The notes under the pieces are model-generated. The model made no database searches and had not been told where the DNA came from. It saw only the letters and a list, made by a program, of their open reading frames with translations. 22,510 bases of DNA from Natronohydrobacter sp. (lineage in GTDB: Bacteria; Pseudomonadota; Alphaproteobacteria; Rhodobacterales; Rhodobacteraceae). The DNA lies in the NCBI GenBank assembly GCA_007123015.1, contig SKSL01000094.1, positions 1 through 22,510 on the forward strand, given 5' to 3'. Made by a program: the position numbers and the translations under genes. Positions 13,199 to 21,333 of the stretch are shown piece by piece. Numbering within the stretch: position 1 is the first letter of the stretch; each line of letters starts with the position of its first letter.

Positions 13199-16189
13199 TT
13201 ACGGGCGCTCTCGGCGTTTTCGCATTGCGGCTACTGCTCGCGCCAAGACACTGCGCGCAGCCCTGCGCAGCACTGGACAGGGCCGTATCAGATCGGCGAT
13301 CCATGGGCCAACAATATAATAAACACGAATGAAGATTCGCCCGCGCGACAGTTCCGAAAGTTCAAGATCACGGTAAAGTCGCAAGAATGTCACATCGGGA
13401 TGATCAGCATCACCATATGCGCATGTGGCAATGAAACACGACCCGTCTCTACCACTATTCTCGTCATCCTCATCTTCCTCATCTTCCTCATCGTCAGAGC
13501 CCGACTCTCTATCCAGAAATTCGGATCTGGAAAACTGGCCGGGCAATAGATGACGTACGAATCCCGGATCCTCGCCATTCTCTAACAGCTCTGACAGACG
13601 CGCCTCGACAGCCGCATCATCAATCATAAGGAAGTCTTCAATACTTTTTGGAGTTTCTTCAGGAAACGCAGCCGCCCACTCTTCTTCAAAAAGAGAGCGC
13701 TCCATCTCCGACAGAACAAGGAAGTAATCGACACGCACATCTTCGCTGGTAAAGGGGAAAGTCCGACAAACTGGAAGGCCAGATATGTTGTTTAAATTAT
13801 CTGGCCCATTGGCATATTCATCAGCTGTAAAGCGCTGGAAACGAAGATCCAGTATCTCTAAATCGACTTCGCCAATCAGGCGTTCAAAGCCTTCAACGCT
13901 CAGGCTGCGACAAAACTCGCGCCAGACACCCTGAGATGCGGATAATGCAAAAGCGTTTGGGTTGAGTTGATCAAGAAGCGATTCTTCTTCTGCGGCGCTC
14001 AACCGGATAAGGAGGGGCCTGATCTCTGCCGCGTTCTCGATACTCAAGAGCTGGATCATGGCCTCGCGCGAGAAGACAGTTTCCGGAACAACACCGCCCG
14101 GATCTGGCGGGATCTCTCCACTCGGAGGGGGCGTATTCAGGTCCCGTACAATATCTTCAACTGGCGAGTTATCCGCAAAATCTATCAGAACATCCTCTAG
14201 TACCGCGATTCTGCCCGCCTGTCCCAGAAGCCAGGTTTCGCCACCATCATCGTGATCGATGACGATATCGTTGCCCTCAACAGATGCGCGATCAAGCACC
14301 TCGTCTGCGGACGCGTAAAACCCACGAAAACTAAGCCCATCACCACGTCCGAAATCAAAATCGGCGATCGTCGACAGCCCTGCGACATCGACAACAAAGT
14401 GGTTCGGTCCGCTTATACCTTCAGGGCTCCCTCCTCGAAGCAGGTTAATGCCATCGCCCGAAACCAGCGTGTCGGACCCTTCGCCTCCGATAAGGGTGTT
14501 ATTTCCCCCGCCACTGATCAGAAGATCGTCACCGGAACCTCCGTCAAGCAAGTCATCGCCGACACCGCCGATTAAAGTGTCATCACCTTCGAATCCAAAC
14601 AGTTCGTTAGACCCGAGATTTCCCACAAGAACATCGTCGAACACGCTTCCAAAAATAACGTCATCATAATTGGCGGCAGGGTCGACCAGCTGATCATGCC
14701 CAGCAATATTTACCCCGACATCACCAAATGTGAATTCAAGCTTTACGATTTCATACGGGCCGAGGGAAAGCTCCAAACCTTCGGAACCGGCCATATCCGA
14801 CTGGTTCAGGATTGTCTTGTGAGGCAGCGCGTATCTGGCAAGAGGATCGCCTTCATCCCGCCTTGGTGTCCCTGGCCGATCCATGACCCCAAGCTGTTGG
14901 CCCCAGACATGGTGATAGTCAGGGATCAGCTCCGAAGGATCAATCAAGACGTCAATATCGACAAGACTGCGCGAAGAGATAAAGACAACAGCTTTATCAT
15001 CCCCCATGTAAGCATGCATGACAAGCTGCTCGGCATCTCCCGGATCCCTGTCCGCGTCAGGAATACCGACAGCGTTGCGCAGAGATGCCGGAGTGTCCAG
15101 GTCAAGCAATTGCATTCCACGAATGCTTTGCGACATCATTCGAAAGGTTTCGCCAGCTGGGGTCAGCCAGTATTCAAGACCACCGGGTTCATCTTCGTTT
15201 GTCCGCAATCCGGCTAGTCTGGTGTCAAGGCTTGGATATTGTGTGCCCCAGACCGCCGCATTTTCAACACCGCGCTCCAACATTACGCGCATAGCTTCAA
15301 GCATGCCTGATGCCTGAGCAAGCCCAAGATCACCACCCGTGTTCTGGATGTTCCACTCGGTAATACTGAACGTAATATCTGGTGAAATGCCCTCGTAGCT
15401 TAACCAATCGTCCAGACGGTCAAATGTTCCTTCCCGCTGAGTCGCCAAGGCATAAGTGGGGGGGTAGTAATGTGTCGACACTGAATCAATCGATTCGCGG
15501 GATGCGAGCGACATCTTTTCAATTATCCGCTCGTTACCGTTCGGGATCCGCCGCGTTGTGGCTTGCAGATTGATATCAGGCTGGCTCCATTCAGATGGAC
15601 CACCGCGCTCTTCTTCATAGACATCGAACAGAGCCTGCATGCCGACTGATAACTTGTTTACAAGCAGGCCATACTCATCGGCGGACAGGCGACCACGATA
15701 CCAGAATTCATTACCGATCTGAAATGTGGCGATATCTACATCGCCATATTCACCACGGATGATATTATCGACCCGATCAAGAAGTCGATATAATCCAAAA
15801 GGCGATGGGTCACGAAACCCATTTGCGCCAATGGTATCTGTCACATAGTTTTCAGTTGGTAGTGTAAAAGTTACAGAAATATCATTATCGGCAGCATATT
15901 TGAAAAGTGCCGGTGCTGTCACGATCCGCGGGTCCCCATTTTCGGACACACCGCTTGGGACGTTCACGTCAAAAAACCGATCACTGATTTCTGATCCCGG
16001 TGAAAAGGTTCGTTCGGTGACAGTACCGCCCGGGAAGCGCAACCCGCTCCAGCCGACATCCTGCAGCATACGGTCAAACGGACCGCCGGGATCGACAAAG
16101 TTGCTCGTGAACAAGGCGTTGGCTTGAAACATGCCATCGCCAACTGGAGCACTTGAAAAAGGCGCTGCGGATAAGGTGATTCTTTGCAT
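13199..16189 (-). CDS. Modular secreted protein: glycosidase-like barrel, RTX repeats, CFI-box C-terminus
   Basis: This 996-residue protein has no N-terminal signal peptide. Residues about 20-360 resemble a clan GH-A glycoside hydrolase barrel: LRFPGGTVTE near 50, candidate acid/base Glu161 in FQIGNEFW, STHYYP near 238, and candidate nucleophile Glu278 in SITEWN. A beta region follows (about 385-485). RTX-type calcium-binding nonapeptides of the GGxGDDxLxGG type fill about 515-587, with the usual trailing beta domain to about 672. Residues about 700-893 are helical and unrecognised. Then comes a highly acidic linker (895-911) and a C-terminal module starting CFIATCAYG (918-926) and ending in Arg-rich sequence, matching the CFI-box C-terminal domain, a putative sorting module. 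RTX suggests type I secretion. The substrate is unknown. GC is lower than in flanking genes, suggesting acquisition. Assignment to a specific GH family is not possible by eye. Confidence 0.78.
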   Translation of the reverse strand: MQRITLSAAPFSSAPVGDGMFQANALFTSNFVDPGGPFDRMLQDVGWSGLRFPGGTVTERTFSPGSEISDRFFDVNVPSGVSENGDPRIVTAPALFKYAADNDISVTFTLPTENYVTDTIGANGFRDPSPFGLYRLLDRVDNIIRGEYGDVDIATFQIGNEFWYRGRLSADEYGLLVNKLSVGMQALFDVYEEERGGPSEWSQPDINLQATTRRIPNGNERIIEKMSLASRESIDSVSTHYYPPTYALATQREGTFDRLDDWLSYEGISPDITFSITEWNIQNTGGDLGLAQASGMLEAMRVMLERGVENAAVWGTQYPSLDTRLAGLRTNEDEPGGLEYWLTPAGETFRMMSQSIRGMQLLDLDTPASLRNAVGIPDADRDPGDAEQLVMHAYMGDDKAVVFISSRSLVDIDVLIDPSELIPDYHHVWGQQLGVMDRPGTPRRDEGDPLARYALPHKTILNQSDMAGSEGLELSLGPYEIVKLEFTFGDVGVNIAGHDQLVDPAANYDDVIFGSVFDDVLVGNLGSNELFGFEGDDTLIGGVGDDLLDGGSGDDLLISGGGNNTLIGGEGSDTLVSGDGINLLRGGSPEGISGPNHFVVDVAGLSTIADFDFGRGDGLSFRGFYASADEVLDRASVEGNDIVIDHDDGGETWLLGQAGRIAVLEDVLIDFADNSPVEDIVRDLNTPPPSGEIPPDPGGVVPETVFSREAMIQLLSIENAAEIRPLLIRLSAAEEESLLDQLNPNAFALSASQGVWREFCRSLSVEGFERLIGEVDLEILDLRFQRFTADEYANGPDNLNNISGLPVCRTFPFTSEDVRVDYFLVLSEMERSLFEEEWAAAFPEETPKSIEDFLMIDDAAVEARLSELLENGEDPGFVRHLLPGQFSRSEFLDRESGSDDEEDEEDEDDENSGRDGSCFIATCAYGDADHPDVTFLRLYRDLELSELSRGRIFIRVYYIVGPWIADLIRPCPVLRRAARSVLARAVAAMRKRRERP

Positions 16190-16211
16190 GATGTCTCGCG
16201 TTACCCTTGAC

Positions 16212-16226
16212 TAACGCGCCGCGTTA
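16212..16226. promoter_or_regulatory. 15-bp palindrome in the leader of the RTX/CFI-box gene
   Basis: TAACGCG (16212-16218) and CGCGTTA (16220-16226) are perfect inverted copies around one base. The site lies 23 bases before the start codon and downstream of the candidate -10 element. With only one central base it is more likely a protein operator than an RNA hairpin. Confidence 0.5.
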
Positions 16227-16239
16227 ACTACTTACGGTT

Positions 16240-16268
16240 GTGATACTGCTTTTGGAAGTGTTACGCAA
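16240..16268 (-). promoter_or_regulatory. Promoter candidate for the RTX/CFI-box gene
   Basis: On the minus strand TTGCGT (16263-16268) and TATCAC (16240-16245) are 17 bases apart, with the -10 about 50 bases before the start codon. The -10 is weak, which fits a promoter needing an activator; a 13-base direct repeat overlaps and extends upstream of the -35. Confidence 0.4.
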
Positions 16269-16297
16269 GCTATTCACGCGTCAGGCAAGCTATCCAC
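16265..16297 (-). repeat. 13-bp direct repeat with 20-bp period abutting the -35
   Basis: GCAAGCTATTCAC (16265-16277) and GCAAGCTATCCAC (16285-16297) differ at one base and are offset by 20 bases, two DNA helical turns. The promoter-proximal copy overlaps the candidate -35. Tandem same-face half-sites are typical of response-regulator or other activator binding; the protein is unknown. Confidence 0.5.
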
Positions 16298-16854
16298 TTG
16301 GATTAGACTCATATCCGCGTGTTTCGACGGTTTCTATTGAGTGGTTTTTTCTTTCCTGAGGATATCAGCGTCTCCAGAGATCCGGGCTGCATGTGTGAAG
16401 ATCGGTGCGACTCAGCTGTCAGGGCAGAACGCTAACATTCTGATATAAATTGACAAATAGGTGTTCACTTGGTGTCCGATGCGCATGTCGATCCTGTCAG
16501 GCCATAGGGTCGGAACAGTGTTGTCGGCGCGCTTCAGTGCGACACTGCAGCCCATCTACCCCAAGCCCGGGCAGCGCCCTTGGTTCGGGTCCCGCGGCGA
16601 AGGCGCGAGCGTGTTGCAGGGGGCACGCATGGCTTCAACAAGGTCAGCGCCGAATTGGGCATCAAGCGCCGCCTGACACCGCCTGACCTGGCCGAAGTCG
16701 GTCCCGCGCGCCAGTTCAGGCTGACAGGGAACCGGATGCCAGGCGGCACAGAAACCTCTGGCGCTGCATTCAGCAATGCCCGACAGCATTTCGTCTTGCA
16801 GGTGATGAAGATCTGACACAGCTTCAAACTGCAGCTTTCCAGAAAACAGCCATC

Positions 16855-19599
16855 CTATCTTTCGGGATGTGCCAGTGCTTGAGGCGGCAAAATGTATTTG
16901 GCTTCGAACTGGTCTTGCGCCATGGGTTTGGCTAGCAGATACCCTTGAAACCGGTCGCAGCGGGCCTTGGTCAACCATTCTTTCTGTTGTGGAGTTTCGA
17001 CCCCTTCGGCAACCACCGAAAGCCCCAGGCTACGCCCCAGCGCGATAACGGCCTTCGTCAGAACACGGCTATCATGGCGGGCTTTCGGGCAGGTACTGTT
17101 AAGTTCGGAGATAAAGCTTTTGTCGATCTTGATCTCGGATACAGGCAGCCTTTGCAGGAAAGACAGCGATGCGTAGCCTGTCCCGAAGTCATCGATGGCG
17201 ATCCTTACACCTGACCGGCGCAGTTCGAACAGATTGGCATCGGCCGTTTTTGACAATACATATAGCGAACCCTCGGTCATTTCGATCGTCAGTTGCTCTG
17301 GCGACACACCGGCATCGCTGATCTGTGCCAACAGCCGGTCGGCAAAATCCGGCTGGGTCATTGAAATTGGCGACACATTTATACTCAGTTGGGATGTCCA
17401 CCCTCGCGCGCTCCAAGCTTGCAGGCAATCAATCCCCATCCGCAATACATAATTGTCAACACGGGTGATGAGCCCGGTTTCTTCGGCAACGGTAATGAAT
17501 TCCTCTGGCCCAAGCGATCCGAGCGCGTGGTGTTGCCAACGCAGCAGGGCTTCAACCCCGACAAGGCGATGCGGGTCTTCTGCAAGAAACTGCGGCTGGA
17601 AAAACAGCCGCAGCCCGTCGACAAGGCGATCATCTGCCAGCGCATGAGCAATGGCATTGCGCCGCGCGCTTACAGCGGAAATCTCGGGCGACAGTGAAAC
17701 GGTGCGGTTCTGCCCGGTTGCGCGAGCGACATGCAGCGCTGTGTCGGCACCAGAGAGTAGCTTGAGCGGGTCTGTTGAATGATCGGGGTAAGGCACCAGC
17801 CCGGCCGATGCGGTGAGCCGCAGTTCCACCCCCTTCACAGTGATCGGCAGCGCGACAAGCGCGCGCAGCCGTTCCGCGTAGTCGAACGCATCACTGCCCG
17901 AAATACCCGGCGCCACGATAACGAATTCATCCCCGCCGACGCGCGCGACACAATCGCCCGGACGTACCGCCTTGCTAAGCAGGCGCGCTACTTCACACAG
18001 GACAGCATCACCGGCATCATTCAGCAAGGTCGCGTTGACCCGTCGGAATCCGTCGATGTCAATCATCACCAGCACCCCATGGGTGACGTGCGCATCAGCT
18101 TCTTTGGTGCGATCGCAGTCATCGGGCAAGACGCGACGCAGCATTTCGATCAGGGCGCGGCGGTTCGGGATGCCAGTCAGCGGGTCTTCGGCGGCAAGAC
18201 GGCGCAAACGGTCGGCAGCAGCTTCGATATGCGTGATATCCTTGACCGCCACGACCACGCGCGGCGCTTCGGACGAGGCAGATACTGGCACTGCATCAAT
18301 TGACAATATGCGCGGGTCCTGTCCTTGCAGTTGCAGCTTCAGGCGCATGTCGCGTACAGGGGCCGCCGAACGCAGAGCCAGCGCCCATGGCAGATCGGTC
18401 ATCGTCAGCGGCGCACCATCAGGCGTTTCGGCGTGCCAGGGCGGCATGATCCACGGCGCGTCAGGCTCGCTAGGTGGTGACAGCGACAGATCCGTATGCG
18501 CCGCGCAATTGGCGAAGACAATATTCCCGAGAGTGTCGAGGCCAAGGATAGGCAGCGGGACGGCATTCATCACGGCGTCAAGATGCTCTGCGCGGATTTG
18601 CAGGGCCTGCTCAAGTGCCTTCAGCTCGTCGATCACTGTCTCGATAGATACATAGCCGACATGCGCGCCGGCGATGTCGCGAAGCGGGTACATGTTCTGG
18701 CGGACCCAATAGGGCTTGCCCTCGGCAGTGTGATTGATGATCTCGCCCTCGAACCGCTCAAGCCGCGCCATTGCCGCGTCCACTGCCGCACTCTGTGTCG
18801 GATCGGTATCAGGACCGCGCAGAAGCGCATCCACTGGCCTGCCCAAAATATCGCTCAATAGATAGCCGGTCTGTTCTTCGAATGCGCGGTTCGCCCAGAC
18901 AATCCGCCGGTCCGGGTCCACAATCACAACGAGATTGGTCATCGTCTCGACCACCCGCGCCAGACGATGCCTGTCTGCATTGGCGGTTTCGGCGCGCAGG
19001 CGTTCGGCCTCGACCAAGGTATATGCGTCATGGCGCAGCAGCGCTGAACACACAGCGTCCGCAATCCACCCGAGCAGCGCAATCTCGACCGCGTCGAACA
19101 GCGGCCTGACTCGCACCAGATCAAGCCCGATGAATCCGTTCAGCCCGTTATTTCCTGTCAGCGGCGCGACCACCAGCGTGTGGATATCCTGGCGTTCAAG
19201 TGTTTCGCGCAGCGCGTCACCTTCGGGCAGATCGCCCACGCTTTGAACGAAGGTCTCGTCGCGTTGCAGCCGGGGCAACCAATCTTCTGACATGATCTCT
19301 ATCGGCAGGTCCTGAAGCGATGTGATCTGCGGCGCGACACCCTCTTCGCACCATTCATGCGTGTTCGACAAGGTGGTGTCAGTGATCCGGAACACATAGG
19401 CGCGATCAGCCCCGCAGGCGCGTCCAAGCTCTGCCAGAACAGCATTGATCGCCGCGTCTATTGTGGTGTCGCTCGCGCGCAGCAAACGACGCATGACTGG
19501 GGCAAGCCGACGCTGTGTCTTCTCGCCACGACTGGTATCCAGTCGAGTGACCCCCGCTGGCGTCACGCCCGACGCCTCGCTGGCAGAACCTTTAGGCAT
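16855..19599 (-). CDS. GAF-PAS-PAS-GGDEF-EAL cyclic-di-GMP signalling protein
   Basis: This 914-residue cytoplasmic protein combines sensing with both cyclic-di-GMP enzyme domains. In order: GAF domain (about 35-195), two PAS domains (about 210-325 and 335-455), GGDEF (about 463-638) and EAL (about 645-905). The cyclase motif is an intact GGDEF (555-559) with an RPGD inhibitory I-site (546-549). The phosphodiesterase has EALLRW (683-688), Asn741 in SINVSP, Glu776 in EMTEG, IDDFGTGYASL (802-812), Lys827 in KIDKSF, AEGVET (864-869) and QGYLLAKP. Both activities therefore look possible. The ATG at 19599 overlaps the stop of the upstream gene (ATGCCTAA) and has GAGGA nine bases upstream; an in-frame ATG at 19644 would overlap by 53 bases. 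It is the last gene of a three-gene cyclic-di-GMP operon. No membrane segments are seen. Confidence 0.95.
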   Translation of the reverse strand: MPKGSASEASGVTPAGVTRLDTSRGEKTQRRLAPVMRRLLRASDTTIDAAINAVLAELGRACGADRAYVFRITDTTLSNTHEWCEEGVAPQITSLQDLPIEIMSEDWLPRLQRDETFVQSVGDLPEGDALRETLERQDIHTLVVAPLTGNNGLNGFIGLDLVRVRPLFDAVEIALLGWIADAVCSALLRHDAYTLVEAERLRAETANADRHRLARVVETMTNLVVIVDPDRRIVWANRAFEEQTGYLLSDILGRPVDALLRGPDTDPTQSAAVDAAMARLERFEGEIINHTAEGKPYWVRQNMYPLRDIAGAHVGYVSIETVIDELKALEQALQIRAEHLDAVMNAVPLPILGLDTLGNIVFANCAAHTDLSLSPPSEPDAPWIMPPWHAETPDGAPLTMTDLPWALALRSAAPVRDMRLKLQLQGQDPRILSIDAVPVSASSEAPRVVVAVKDITHIEAAADRLRRLAAEDPLTGIPNRRALIEMLRRVLPDDCDRTKEADAHVTHGVLVMIDIDGFRRVNATLLNDAGDAVLCEVARLLSKAVRPGDCVARVGGDEFVIVAPGISGSDAFDYAERLRALVALPITVKGVELRLTASAGLVPYPDHSTDPLKLLSGADTALHVARATGQNRTVSLSPEISAVSARRNAIAHALADDRLVDGLRLFFQPQFLAEDPHRLVGVEALLRWQHHALGSLGPEEFITVAEETGLITRVDNYVLRMGIDCLQAWSARGWTSQLSINVSPISMTQPDFADRLLAQISDAGVSPEQLTIEMTEGSLYVLSKTADANLFELRRSGVRIAIDDFGTGYASLSFLQRLPVSEIKIDKSFISELNSTCPKARHDSRVLTKAVIALGRSLGLSVVAEGVETPQQKEWLTKARCDRFQGYLLAKPMAQDQFEAKYILPPQALAHPER

Positions 19600-21331
19600 C
19601 GCGCTCGGTCCTCGACTCTGACATGCCTGCGGCATTGTTGGCATAAGTATCGCTGTGCAACCGGATCACATTCCCGATTGCCATGGGCGAGAGCACTTGT
19701 TGACTGCCGTCGCGCCCGACACTGCGCGCGCGCCCATTTCGTTTGGCCTGATAAAGCCGCGCATCAGCAGCCCGTTCCAGCGCGATCAGCGTGATGCCGT
19801 CATCCGGGCGGCGTGCGATCCCGGCCGAAAAGGTTACAGTGCTGCGATCGCTTGAACGCAGGTCCGGGTCTTGCGCGAGTTTGGCCGTGATCTTCTTCAA
19901 TAATTTCACGATCTGCGCTTCATCGAAATCCGGGCATAACAACTCGAATTCTTCTCCGCCTGTCCGGAACAGCGAAATCTCTCGCGGCAGAGTTTCCTCG
20001 ACGATTCTGGCAAAGTGACACAGGACACGATCACCGGCCTGATGCCCGAACCTGTCATTGATGGTCTTGAAATGATCAATATCCATCACCAGCAACAAAA
20101 GGGGCTTGCCCTCCAGCGCCTTGAACCGTTGCTGCAGTGACCGGCGGTTACCAAGCATTGTCAGCGGGTCGAGCAGCGCAGCCTGTTCGGCGGCTACGCG
20201 CAGGCGGTTGACAGTGGCAAGCTGTTCGTGCAGCCGCGCCTGTGTCGCTTCAAGCCTATCCGCATGAGCGCGCACATCGGTGACGTCGGTCATGACGATC
20301 ACGGCGCCCATCGCGGCATGCCGCGCCGCAAGGGGATGCCAGATCGGCAGGGTCCGCAGATCGAACACACGGTTGCCAAGCCTGACATTCTTGCGTTTTT
20401 TCGGAAGTCCAGAGCCCAGCACCCAGGTGATGTCCGGTTCAATTTGCGACAAGATGTCGGGCGCAGCCTTTGCGTTGAGGTCGTGAAAGATGCGATCTGC
20501 GGCCGGGTTAAGGCCGATCATTTCGCCCGAGGAGTTCGAGACCAGCACAGGATCCGAGGTGTTGAAAAACAGGACGTCCCGAGCGATCGCAGCCAGATCA
20601 AAGGATCGGTTGCCATACATGCTCCATGCAAGCATCACCAACGCCAGCGCGAAAGTGTAGGGTGTGGGATCGAAGCCAAAAAGCGTGACCCCGAACAGAC
20701 TGTATCCCAGATTCGTCAGGAACGGCACTGCACTGACAGTGAGAAGAAGCAACATCAGCGGCCGTGTGGCCCGTGCAGCCCGTGCGGTCGAGAAGGCGGC
20801 AATCCCTGCAATCCCGAGCGACGCCAGCATGTACAGGCTCAGAACTCCGAGTGTGAGATAAAACAGAGGACCGTGATCAAACACGCCAGACGGCCGCCCA
20901 TCGACAATGTCGACCCGTGTCAGAGGCCCATAGAACAGACCATGCCATGGGTTGGACAGAACCATCAGCAGCACTGGAACGACTGTGCTTGCGACAATGA
21001 TCAATGTGACGGGTCGCCTCCAGGGGCCAAGGCCCAGACAAAGACGCAGATGGAACAGCATCCATGTCACCGGCACAAGGGCAATGGCGGGCCAGGTCAA
21101 TACGGCGGCGGCCAGTTTGCAACCGAGCGTTGGCACGGCCATCTCCAGGCTGGCCCCCATCAGCCACCATGCCATTCCAGCAATGGTGCCCACGAACAAC
21201 GCGCGTCCGGGGAAGGATTCGCGGCGCAGGACCCAGATGATCAGCATCACAAGACCCAGCCCCGTTGCCAGCGTGGCCAGCACCGGACCATCCAGGATCA
21301 TGCCGCTTGCACAGGATGGGCCAAACTCCAT
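19592..21331 (-). CDS. 7TM-PAS-GGDEF membrane diguanylate cyclase
   Basis: The 579-residue protein has an N-terminal bundle of about seven or eight membrane segments (roughly residues 15-240), like the 7TM sensory region found before histidine kinases and cyclases. A PAS domain (about 250-352), a short coiled coil (about 353-385) and a GGDEF domain (about 385-540) follow. The catalytic motif is GGEEF (458-462), with DIDHFKTINDRFGH (417-430) for metal and nucleotide binding. The I-site RxxD is absent (PREI at the equivalent position), so product inhibition is probably weak. ATG at 21331 has AAGGG at proper spacing and follows the upstream stop by two bases; a TTG two codons upstream is too close to that site. 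A tail of about 40 residues follows the cyclase domain. It should convert two GTP to cyclic-di-GMP in response to an unknown signal. Confidence 0.94.
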   Translation of the reverse strand: MEFGPSCASGMILDGPVLATLATGLGLVMLIIWVLRRESFPGRALFVGTIAGMAWWLMGASLEMAVPTLGCKLAAAVLTWPAIALVPVTWMLFHLRLCLGLGPWRRPVTLIIVASTVVPVLLMVLSNPWHGLFYGPLTRVDIVDGRPSGVFDHGPLFYLTLGVLSLYMLASLGIAGIAAFSTARAARATRPLMLLLLTVSAVPFLTNLGYSLFGVTLFGFDPTPYTFALALVMLAWSMYGNRSFDLAAIARDVLFFNTSDPVLVSNSSGEMIGLNPAADRIFHDLNAKAAPDILSQIEPDITWVLGSGLPKKRKNVRLGNRVFDLRTLPIWHPLAARHAAMGAVIVMTDVTDVRAHADRLEATQARLHEQLATVNRLRVAAEQAALLDPLTMLGNRRSLQQRFKALEGKPLLLLVMDIDHFKTINDRFGHQAGDRVLCHFARIVEETLPREISLFRTGGEEFELLCPDFDEAQIVKLLKKITAKLAQDPDLRSSDRSTVTFSAGIARRPDDGITLIALERAADARLYQAKRNGRARSVGRDGSQQVLSPMAIGNVIRLHSDTYANNAAGMSESRTERDA

Positions 21332-21333
21332 CG

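Larger units (their letters stand above)
16190..16854. other. Gene-free stretch upstream of the RTX/CFI-box gene
   Basis: These 665 bases fall in two parts. About 16190-16450 is AT-richer and holds the candidate promoter, direct repeat and palindrome of the RTX/CFI-box gene. About 16480-16820 is GC-rich and has open frames on both strands (for example 16580-16816 plus, 16534-16827 minus), but none has a ribosome-binding site or a family I recognise. This second part may be a degraded gene or the unconstrained 3' flank of the cyclic-di-GMP operon. Confidence 0.5.

Noticed and set aside
13444..13505. Short tandem TCCTCATCT-like microsatellite
   Set aside because: It encodes the Asp/Glu-rich linker of the RTX/CFI-box protein. 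Replication slippage is possible, but there is no evidence of a separate element.
14450..14660. Repetitive DNA suggesting a tandem-repeat or CRISPR-like array
   Set aside because: The repetition reflects RTX nonapeptide codons inside the coding frame, not a nucleotide repeat array with spacers.
16534..16827. Open frames on both strands that might be a transposase remnant
   Set aside because: No catalytic motif, terminal inverted repeat or target duplication could be seen; left as unassigned sequence.
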